A DNA stretch of 45,857 nucleotides, taken from the NCBI GenBank assembly GCA_934098515.1, contig CAKOOK010000010.1, positions 1-45,857 of the forward strand, written 5' to 3'. Positions 40,314 to 45,857 of this stretch are shown one piece after another. Positions within the stretch are counted from its first letter, which is position 1; each line of letters begins with the position of its first letter. The position numbers were made by a program, and so were the translations under genes. The stretch comes from an uncultured Bacilli bacterium (GTDB lineage Bacteria; Bacillota_I; Bacilli_A; RF39; UBA660). Under the pieces are notes generated by a model, which searched no databases, was not told the origin of the DNA, and worked only from the letters and a program-made list of their open reading frames with translations.

Positions 40314-42307
40314 TTTTTATTCCTTTCATCACTAGTAACCCCTATCAAATCATAAACAATAATATCATTTGAAATATCAATTAACTTATCTGCTTTATTC
40401 TTAGCATTAGCAATATACTCATCACTTAAAACCTCATTTAAATTAATTGCTTTGTACTCTTCCTTAGAATTATAATAATACACTTTATTAGTTAAGAAAT
40501 TACCATTCGGAAACGCTATTACATTATCATCTTTAATCTCAAATATATCATTTCCCAAAGCATACTTATTATAAATACCAAACATATTACCTATCGTTGG
40601 CATAACATCAATCATACCCATATAATAATCAATTTGCTTTTCAAACTTTTCATTCTTACTCCAAATAATTAATGGAGTCTTTTTATTAAGCTCGTTATCA
40701 TAATAATCATAAGGAATATATCCTTCATCTTCTACAGTTAAAACCCTATCATTTTCTGCATCATAATTATAATAATAATTAAAATCTTTTAAACTAATCT
40801 TAGGGTCATGATCGCCATAAAACACAAATATAGTATTATCAAATTTATCACTATTTTTTATATAAGAAATAAACTCACCCATTGCTTCATCTGCATAATG
40901 ACCACTTCTTATATAATTACCTAATATTGTATTTTCCAAATAATCCCTTTTTACAATTTCATATTTTCCAGTTATTTCATTATAAACTTTTGCACTTTTT
41001 GTTAAATCAATCTGCTCAAACTTATCATTATTTGCAAAAGGCGTATGATTAGATAACGTAATCACAGTACCCATATAATTATTATTATTTTCTTCAATAT
41101 TCTCTAAAATATTAATACTTTGTCTAAAGAATGACTTATCACTTAAACCTAACCCAATAGTTTCATCAATATCATAAGAAGTACTTGAATAAAAATCCCT
41201 ATAACCTAAAGACGGATGCATAACTCTTCTATTCCACATAGAAGCTTTATTACCATGCATACTAAATGTATAATATCCTTGCTCACTAAATAGTTTTGGA
41301 ATAGTCACATAATCTCTATCATAATAACTTACAAATACAGTACCATTTGTTGCTGGCATTAGTGAAGAAGTTAACGTAAACTCTGTATCACTACTAGTAC
41401 CAACACTAATTTGTGGATAAAAATTTCTAAAATACATTCCTTCACTAGCAAGCCTATTTATATTAGGTGTTATCTCCACCCCATTAATATTAGTATTCAT
41501 AAGAAAATCAGTCATACTCTCCATATGAACAAATATAACATTCTTTCCCTTAAAAATATCAGTATATTCGTTATTACTTTTCTTAATAGTATTCTCTGCA
41601 TAATAATCAGTAAAATCCTTAAGAGCAACATCATATCCAAACATTGAAGTAATCTTAGGCCTTAATGTACTTACTAAATCATTTATTTGATACACAATTA
41701 TTCCAAACTTATTAACAATATATTCACGATTCCACTGTTTAGCAAGTCTTGAAAAAGCAGTAGCAGAAAGCATCGTAGCTCCTAAACATAGAAAAAATAA
41801 TCCGTAAATAAAAACCCTTTTTAATAAATTCTTACTGTTTTCAAACTTTGCAACAAAATTAAAATAATCTCTATTAGTTAAATGCTTATTTACTGCAAAA
41901 AAAGAAATTGGTGCAAGCAAATAAACAAAATGTAAAATATTCATTTTTGCAAAAACTGCGTCCCCTACTTCTCCAACCTGTCCTAAAGCAGTAAGTAAAC
42001 TAAATGAAGCAAAAGAACTATAAAAATCATAATACACGGCATTAACAATGCACACTACATCAAGTAACAATAACATTACGAAATAATAATTAAATTGTTT
42101 CTGAGGCTTATAAAAAAATCCAAATGAACCAATAATCAATATGGAAGCTAAATCAATAACAGATGCACTTATCCAAATACTGCCAGTTGTATAAATTCTT
42201 ATATATAAAGTACACAAAAAAGAGAGAACCACATATGAACAAAACTGTCTATTATACTTAACAAAATCTATAAAAGAACTATAAAACTTACTTATCTTTT
42301 TTTTCAT
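40310..42307 (-). CDS. ltaS: LtaS-type phosphoglycerol transferase
   Basis: The 665 residues have five N-terminal membrane helices (first 190 residues) and an extracellular sulfatase-like domain. Active-site elements are HMESMTDF (metal-binding Glu), V-G-T-S-S-D-T-E-F with the nucleophile Thr, the S-M-H-G-N-K strand, L-S-N-H-T-P-F, and F-Y-G-D-H-D. LtaS transfers glycerol phosphate from phosphatidylglycerol to a glycolipid to build lipoteichoic acid. The length and motif spacing are normal. AAGGAAGG precedes the ATG, and it has a good SigA-type promoter. The next gene overlaps its end. Confidence 0.9.
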   Translation of the reverse strand: MKKKISKFYSSFIDFVKYNRQFCSYVVLSFLCTLYIRIYTTGSIWISASVIDLASILIIGSFGFFYKPQKQFNYYFVMLLLLDVVCIVNAVYYDFYSSFASFSLLTALGQVGEVGDAVFAKMNILHFVYLLAPISFFAVNKHLTNRDYFNFVAKFENSKNLLKRVFIYGLFFLCLGATMLSATAFSRLAKQWNREYIVNKFGIIVYQINDLVSTLRPKITSMFGYDVALKDFTDYYAENTIKKSNNEYTDIFKGKNVIFVHMESMTDFLMNTNINGVEITPNINRLASEGMYFRNFYPQISVGTSSDTEFTLTSSLMPATNGTVFVSYYDRDYVTIPKLFSEQGYYTFSMHGNKASMWNRRVMHPSLGYRDFYSSTSYDIDETIGLGLSDKSFFRQSINILENIEENNNNYMGTVITLSNHTPFANNDKFEQIDLTKSAKVYNEITGKYEIVKRDYLENTILGNYIRSGHYADEAMGEFISYIKNSDKFDNTIFVFYGDHDPKISLKDFNYYYNYDAENDRVLTVEDEGYIPYDYYDNELNKKTPLIIWSKNEKFEKQIDYYMGMIDVMPTIGNMFGIYNKYALGNDIFEIKDDNVIAFPNGNFLTNKVYYYNSKEEYKAINLNEVLSDEYIANAKNKADKLIDISNDIIVYDLIGVTSDERNKK

Positions 42308-42354
42308 ATAACCTTCCTTTAATGCACACTAAAAACATGCATAAATCTAATCAT

Positions 42355-42383
42355 ATAATACATTATTATGATAAAAATTTCAA
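42355..42383 (-). promoter_or_regulatory. Promoter of ltaS
   Basis: TTGAAA (42383-42378), a 17-bp spacer and TATTAT (42360-42355). The leader of about 40 nt can fold into a hairpin just before the ribosome site. Confidence 0.7.
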
Positions 42384-42449
42384 GTTAGAGCAAATTAAAT
42401 AACATAAAATACAAACTCACGAACAAATAAGTCAGTGAGTTGATTTTTA

Positions 42450-42485
42450 ATGGAGCCATAAAGGTTGAAGTCGGCCGACCTTTAA
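42450..42485. repeat. Structured dispersed repeat, copy 1
   Basis: The core is ATGGAGCCATAAAGGTTGAA followed by GTCGG, with the same 24 nt at 43817-43840. AGGTTG then pairs with CGACCT around an 8-nt loop. Confidence 0.6.
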
Positions 42486-42513
42486 ATAAATTACTAAAAG
42501 ATATAAATATAGA

Positions 42514-42549
42514 GACATTTACAGTGACATTTACAGTGACATTTATGGT
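42514..42549 (+). repeat. Three 12-bp tandem repeats
   Basis: GACATTTACAGT occurs twice, then GACATTTATGGT, immediately followed by TATACT. Confidence 0.75.
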
Positions 42550-42582
42550 ATACTTTTATTAGTACGAGGAGTGATATAGGTA

Positions 42583-42819
42583 AAATTATTTGATAAAATA
42601 AAACCAGTGTTTTTTATTGACAATATAATGAATAATCTATTAAATGATATAAATGTTAAACCTAAAAATATAAATGTTAATGACAAACAAAAAAGAAAAG
42701 ATATGATTTCAAAATCTAAAATAAGGTCAATTCATTCTTCACTAGCAATTGAAGCTAATTCATTATCTTTATTTAATGTTGGTTATATTCTAGAAATATG
42801 GAGAAGATTGATTATGTGA
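42583..42819 (+). pseudogene. Fic-family N-terminal fragment
   Basis: The 79-codon frame reads like the start of Fic/DOC proteins. Residues near the end, I-R-S-I-H-S-S-L-A-I-E-A-N-S-L-S-L, match the inhibitory-helix region (S-S-x-I-E-x-N-x-L-S-L). It then runs out of frame and stops, so the whole Fic domain with H-P-F-x-x-G-N-G-R is missing. At the distance expected from the GAGGAG site the frame reads GTG-ATA-TAG, so the original start also seems lost. A GTG at 42607 is the only start left and has no ribosome site. Fic enzymes AMPylate proteins. This one is a broken relic. Confidence 0.6.
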
Positions 42820-42935
42820 TTATTTAAGAAATTTAAGAAAAAAGAAAACAATATACTAATTTAAAGACTATCATTTGAAGAATTAAATGAAGTTTTGAAA
42901 TAGTTGTAATTTACAATTTGGAAGTGAGGTATAAA

Positions 42936-42990
42936 ATGTAAAGAAGAAAGTAATCATAATTTTATTAGTCATATTGTGGACTCAATAGTG
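42936..42990 (+). pseudogene. Possible remnant of a signal-peptide gene
   Basis: After GAGGT and ATG the frame is broken, but from base 2 of the next codon the sequence reads K-K-K-V-I-I-I-L-L-V-I-L-W, a typical secretion signal, before a stop. It resembles the start of the lipoprotein gene just downstream. Weak evidence. Confidence 0.25.
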
Positions 42991-43018
42991 TTTAAGTAAT
43001 ATAGAAGGAGAAAAGAAA

Positions 43019-43597
43019 ATGAAAAAGAAATTATTTATGATTTTACTTTGTGGAGTTATGGCTTTAGGACTTGCTGGATGTAGCAATCCAGTTAGTGATT
43101 CTAAAAAAGAATTAGAAGAAGCTAAAAAAGAATTAGAAGAAACTTATAAAAAATATGGGTGGGTTGAGAAAGAAACTGTAAATACTATTCTTGCTAAATT
43201 TAATACTGAAATAATGGATGGTGGATTAAATACGCCTGCTAGTGATGATTATATGGTTGTAGATAATGGTAAATATTGGTTTGCACTAACTAATGATGTT
43301 GCATTCTACCTAAAACCTGTTGAATCATCTGGAAATAAAGAAAAAGATATTCTTGATATGAGTGCTATTTATATGGATAATGACAAATATAATGAAACTA
43401 CTGCCATAAAGTATACAAAACTTTTAATTAAAGCCAACAATGAAAAAATTACTGATTCTGAAATTGATGAATTATTAAAAGAAGCCAAAGAAAAATCTTC
43501 TGCTAAAGAAACAGCTAATAATGGCAAAGGCATTTCAGTAGGAATCTCAAATGCTAATGATCATTATGAATATCAAGTTATTAGATTAAATAAATAA
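43019..43597 (+). CDS. Lipoprotein of unknown function
   Basis: The 192 residues begin with a lipoprotein signal peptide and lipobox L-A-G-C, so it should be lipidated at Cys21 and sit on the outer face of the membrane. Two imperfect repeats (KKELEEAKKELEE) give a short coiled coil at about 29-46. The rest is a mixed alpha/beta domain with D-N-G-K-Y-W-F-A-L-T and an acidic, lysine-rich helix near 150. AAGGAG lies 8 nt before the ATG. It is flanked by repeat copies and broken genes, which suggests mobile or acquired DNA. Confidence 0.8.
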   Translation: MKKKLFMILLCGVMALGLAGCSNPVSDSKKELEEAKKELEETYKKYGWVEKETVNTILAKFNTEIMDGGLNTPASDDYMVVDNGKYWFALTNDVAFYLKPVESSGNKEKDILDMSAIYMDNDKYNETTAIKYTKLLIKANNEKITDSEIDELLKEAKEKSSAKETANNGKGISVGISNANDHYEYQVIRLNK

Positions 43598-43603
43598 TCA
43601 TAG

Positions 43604-43637
43604 AAAGAACTAAAATAAAAAAATTAGTTCTTTTTTT
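43604..43637 (+). terminator. Terminator of the lipoprotein gene
   Basis: AAAGAACTAA/TTAGTTCTTT stem with a T run. Confidence 0.8.
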
Positions 43638-43748
43638 AAATTATTAAGATGTCATAATATCAAATATATTATGTTGATTTAAAAAATCGGTTTAGTAATC
43701 TTCTGCTTCTTATTTTTATCATAATATCATCAACACCTTTCTTAAACG

Positions 43749-43779
43749 GCAAAAAAAATCAATCATTTCTGATTGATTT
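43749..43779 (-). terminator. Minus-strand terminator downstream of repeat copy 2
   Basis: AAATCAATCA/TGATTGATTT, a perfect 10-bp stem with a GAAA loop, followed by eight T on the minus strand. No minus-strand gene precedes it. Confidence 0.8.
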
Positions 43780-43890
43780 AATCATTAACATCGCTTTAGT
43801 GCGACAATTTTATCTTATGGAGCCATAAAGGTTGAAGTCGGACAACCTCTAATTATCTAAATTATAGGTAGTAATAAACTACTAACTAAT
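43756..43890 (-). ncRNA. Candidate small RNA containing repeat copy 2
   Basis: On the minus strand an extended -10 (TGGTATACT, about 43906-43898) would start RNA near 43890. It would contain a GTAGT/ACTAC hairpin, the AGGTTG/CAACCT repeat hairpin, a TCGC/GCGA hairpin, then the strong terminator at 43749-43779. There is no coding region. Transcription is not proven. Confidence 0.35.
43817..43852. repeat. Structured dispersed repeat, copy 2
   Basis: The same 24-nt core as at 42450. AGGTTG pairs with CAACCT here and CGACCT in copy 1, so the one difference in the stem keeps pairing (T-A for T-G). Confidence 0.6.
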
Positions 43891-43954
43891 ATAAGTATAC
43901 CATGAAAATACTAAAATTTAATAAAAAATTACTAATAATTATTAAGCAGGATAA

Positions 43955-44020
43955 AGGGAATGATAGCACTGCCCTAATTCATTCTATATAAATATAGGAA
44001 TAGTTGTGCTATCATTTCTT
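43955..44020. repeat. Long inverted repeat
   Basis: AATGATAGCAC and GTGCTATCATT pair perfectly, with four more wobble or Watson-Crick pairs outside. The loop has an inner CTATAT/ATATAG hairpin. It may be a MITE-like remnant or terminator. Confidence 0.55.
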
Positions 44021-44351
44021 ATTTTGCACTTGCAAAATTGTGTTAAAAATATGGAAGAATTCTACCATACTTTTTATTTAAATCAATTAATTAAAAGGTT
44101 TGCGAGGTTTTATTTTACTTCCAACTGTTGGATATATACTGGAAATGTTGGATAAATCTTGGATGTTTAAATTTAGTTTCAAAATATGTTGAAATTATGG
44201 TACAATTATATATAGAATGACAGATAAATAGACTAACTATATGAATGTCAATAGTTTATTGTAAAAAAATTTTTTAAATTTTTTAGATAAATTATTGCAT
44301 GACAAATAAGCATTTCGAAAAATGCTTTTAAAAACTATGCGATTATTGATA

Positions 44352-45530
44352 TTAAGCCACTTTGCTAGCTTGATATACATTATTTGTTTTTAATAAATAA
44401 TAAATGACTCGAACCAACTTCTTTGCTACATGTCCCATTGTAACCATATAATGCTTGCCTTCAGCCATTTTTCTATCTTTAAAAGCACAAAAGGTAGCAT
44501 CATTTAAACAAACCATTCTAGCAGCAGTCATCAAAGCAAAACGAAGATATTTAGAACCACGTTTTACCATTACTGAATGAGTAGAAAAGAATTTACCAGA
44601 CTGATACATTGATGAATCAAGTCCAGCAAAAGCTAGTAATTTAGCAGGAGAATCAAATCTAGAAATATCTCCAATTTCAGCTAAAATAGAGCCAGCAGTT
44701 TTAAAAGAAATTCCAGGTATTGTTAGTATTGGAGAATTAATCTCTTTTAAAATTTCTTTTATTCTTTTCTCAACATCATCAAGTTGCTCTTGTATAAACT
44801 GAATAATACTAATTGTCTGTTTTAACTCAAATGAAACAGAGTTGCTATTTAAACCAATGGATTTTCTAGCTAAATCTCTAATTTGAAGTGCTTTTTCTCT
44901 GTCAAACTTTTTATTTGAATTATCAGATAAAAGATGAGTTAAATGTGTAAGATTACATTCAGCTATATCTTTAGCACTTGGTAATTCATAAAGTAAAGCT
45001 AAACAAGACTTTTGAGCAACAGAAGAAACAATTTTTGGAAGTTCAGGAAAAACAATATCTACAAGTCTTACAAGAGAAGTTTTAAATTTAGAGTTTTCCT
45101 TAACTAAACGAAATCTGTGTCTAGTTAGTGACTTTAATTCAGAAATATGATATGATACTGGTATGTAGGGTTTTAAGTTATCTGAAACAAGCATTGTAGC
45201 AATAACATGTGCATCTAACTTATCTGTTTTAGTCTTTCTAAGGCTTTGACCTTTTACGTAAAGATTAGTTTGTAATGGATTAATAAGATAGATATTAAAT
45301 CCTTTTTCGGTCAGAAAGTTTAGAATATTATTACTATAATGACCAGTGGCTTCAAGCCCTACTTTTATATTGTCTAATGAATCAGAAAAATTCATTAAAG
45401 AATTGTAGAGAGTTTCAAAACCATCTAAATTGTTTGTTATGGTTAATTTTTCAATTAATATTTCGCCATCAGAATTCATAGCAAAACAATCATGTTTATC
45501 TTTTGCAACATCGATTCCAACATAAATCAT
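44352..45530 (-). CDS. IS110-family DEDD transposase/recombinase
   Basis: The 392 residues have the RuvC-like DEDD N-domain: G-I-D-V-A-K-D (D6), G-L-E-A-T-G-H-Y and K-T-D-K-L-D-A-H-V-I-A for the acidic residues. A coiled-coil linker follows, then the Transposase_20 domain with LTIPGISFKTAGSILAEIG, K-L-L-A-F-A-G-L-D and the catalytic serine in M-Y-Q-S-G-K. The length is normal and the frame intact, so the element may be active. AAAGGAG lies about 8 nt before the ATG. In this family a bridge RNA made from the element guides recombination. Confidence 0.95.
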   Translation of the reverse strand: MIYVGIDVAKDKHDCFAMNSDGEILIEKLTITNNLDGFETLYNSLMNFSDSLDNIKVGLEATGHYSNNILNFLTEKGFNIYLINPLQTNLYVKGQSLRKTKTDKLDAHVIATMLVSDNLKPYIPVSYHISELKSLTRHRFRLVKENSKFKTSLVRLVDIVFPELPKIVSSVAQKSCLALLYELPSAKDIAECNLTHLTHLLSDNSNKKFDREKALQIRDLARKSIGLNSNSVSFELKQTISIIQFIQEQLDDVEKRIKEILKEINSPILTIPGISFKTAGSILAEIGDISRFDSPAKLLAFAGLDSSMYQSGKFFSTHSVMVKRGSKYLRFALMTAARMVCLNDATFCAFKDRKMAEGKHYMVTMGHVAKKLVRVIYYLLKTNNVYQASKVA

Positions 45531-45544
45531 AATAAAAACTCCTT

Positions 45545-45716
45545 TACAAAATATTTAGACAATGTGATCCACGAAATGCTTGTCGAAAGTAAACTCGTTC
45601 AATATTAAACGTCAAGCGTTATCTAACTAATTAACAATTAAACAAACATCTGTGGTTAGAGTCTATTAATATAATCGTCAAAGCGATAGTAATTTGCACT
45701 AATCCACAGTGTCTAT
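45545..45716 (-). ncRNA. Candidate IS110 bridge RNA
   Basis: In the non-coding region before the transposase a TATAAT (45728-45723) would start an RNA near 45716. Its 5' half has an outer stem CTGTGG-A-TTAG/CTAA-CCACAG (45709-45699 with 45659-45650), an inner hairpin ATCG/CGAT and two internal-loop strands that fit a target-binding loop. A second module has TTAGA/TCTAA and GCTTG/CAAGC pairs and fits a donor-binding loop. Length about 170 nt, as in known bridge RNAs. Exact ends unknown. Confidence 0.6.
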
Positions 45717-45722
45717 GTAGAT

Positions 45723-45728
45723 ATTATA
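45723..45728 (-). promoter_or_regulatory. -10 element for the bridge RNA
   Basis: TATAAT on the minus strand, 14 nt before the first conserved stem. The -35 is only a T run. Confidence 0.45.
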
Positions 45729-45750
45729 CAATGAAATTAAGAATAAAAAA

Positions 45751-45780
45751 ATGTATAATGGACTACATGTTCATTATACG
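45751..45780. repeat. Imperfect palindrome at the left end of the IS110 element
   Basis: TATAATGGAC/GTTCATTATA with one mismatch and a 5-nt loop, directly inside the inferred left end. Confidence 0.5.
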
Positions 45781-45828
45781 AGTAATTTGAAAGTGAACTA
45801 ATAGTATGTTTAATATTAGATAAAAAAT

Positions 45829-45837
45829 TGATATATT
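45829..45837 (+). promoter_or_regulatory. Possible promoter of a gene starting beyond the window
   Basis: TGATATATT, then a GGTGATAAAA ribosome-site-like sequence at the last bases. The gene itself is outside. Confidence 0.25.
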
Positions 45838-45857
45838 GTTCTTGGATGGTGATAAAA

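Larger units (their letters stand above)
42384..42582. other. Accessory intergenic region with structured repeat copy 1 and 12-bp tandem repeats
   Basis: No gene lies here. It holds an AACTCAC/GTGAGTT hairpin (about 42414-42441), the first copy of a 24-nt repeat (42450-42473), three 12-bp units GACATTTACAGT-type (42514-42549), then TATACT (42547-42552) and a GAGGAG ribosome site (42565-42571) before the Fic remnant. Confidence 0.6.
43638..44230. other. Gene-free accessory region with repeat copy 2 and inverted repeats
   Basis: No convincing gene. The region holds a strong minus-strand terminator (43749-43779), the second repeat copy (43817-43852), a minus-strand extended -10 TGGTATACT (about 43898-43906), a 15-pair inverted repeat (43955-44020), a perfect ATTTTGCA/TGCAAAAT palindrome (44021-44038) and several TTGGATA motifs (about 44130-44165). 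The right end of the IS110 element is placed at about 44230. Confidence 0.6.
44231..45782 (-). mobile_element. IS110-group insertion sequence, inferred ends
   Basis: On the minus strand the element runs from about 45780 to 44232 (about 1.55 kb) between CT dinucleotides at 45782-45781 and 44231-44230. It contains a leading non-coding region with a candidate bridge RNA, then the transposase, then a short right end with a hairpin. The ends are inferred from matches of guide-like RNA segments to both flanks (see findings). There are no terminal inverted repeats, as expected for the family. Confidence 0.65.

Noticed and set aside
43669..43722. 17-codon basic minus-strand frame after an AAAGGTG
   Set aside because: Spacing to the ATG is long, there is no promoter after the terminator at 43749, and the peptide shows no hallmark.
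45580..45587. A second perfect Spo0A box TTGTCGAA
   Set aside because: It lies inside the structured candidate bridge RNA of the IS110 element, away from any promoter, so it is most likely chance.

Overview
The window is AT-rich, uses the standard genetic code and comes from an endospore-forming member of the Bacillota. Spo0A, YunB, CwlD, a CotJA/CotJB/CotJC set and YutD point to sporulation. Phosphoketolase, an LtaS-type synthase and very compact gene ends suggest a small-genome, fermentative, host-associated Bacilli lineage near the Erysipelotrichia/Mollicutes branch. That placement is inferred from gene content only.

Layout. 1-1700: the 3' end of an unknown gene, a candidate small RNA, a 43-codon gene and a CAT/E2-fold protein. 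1.7-5.7 kb: phosphoketolase, tRNA-Arg and tRNA-Pro, an orphan MvaI/BcnI-like nuclease and an unknown protein. 5.8-6.9 kb: two divergent tRNA operons with ten genes, including initiator tRNA-Met. 6.9-12 kb: an S1-domain protein, an Nfu scaffold protein and a minus-strand block of sporulation-associated and unknown proteins (YutD, YunB, a DUF1292-like protein, a degenerate CotS-like kinase fold). 12-20 kb: ferredoxin, TrmL, a redox-inactive thioredoxin-like protein, the cotJ genes, a calcium-type P-ATPase, CBS-type pyrophosphatase and a D,D-carboxypeptidase. 20-30 kb: UvrB, CysS, YugP, a ClpC-like protein with a dead second AAA domain, Spo0A and a hybrid-kinase-like protein lacking the phospho-acceptor histidine. 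30-42 kb: AMP-forming ligase, AsnB, YchF, an ATP-grasp protein, HtrA, an Abi_2 HEPN protein, CwlD, an SDR and LtaS. 42.4-45.9 kb is the accessory end: a Fic remnant, a lipoprotein, two copies of a structured repeat and a complete IS110 element with a candidate bridge RNA.

How it fits together. Six genes with sporulation links carry a CATANNNT box. In each, exactly 5 nt separate the box from either the ATG (yunB, cwlD, the CotS-like gene) or the Shine-Dalgarno sequence (cotJ operon, calcium pump, ClpC-like gene). This suggests a mother-cell sigma regulon read from leaderless or almost leaderless mRNAs. Upstream of spo0A, a perfect Spo0A box sits in a row of four related sites spaced exactly 10 bp apart, and a further inverted box lies closer to the promoter, suggesting autoregulation.

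Most terminators overlap the stop codon of the gene they end, and several housekeeping promoters put the predicted start of transcription at the Shine-Dalgarno sequence. The genome is tightly packed. At 44.2-45.8 kb the IS110 ends can be proposed from guide-like matches between the candidate bridge RNA and both flanks.
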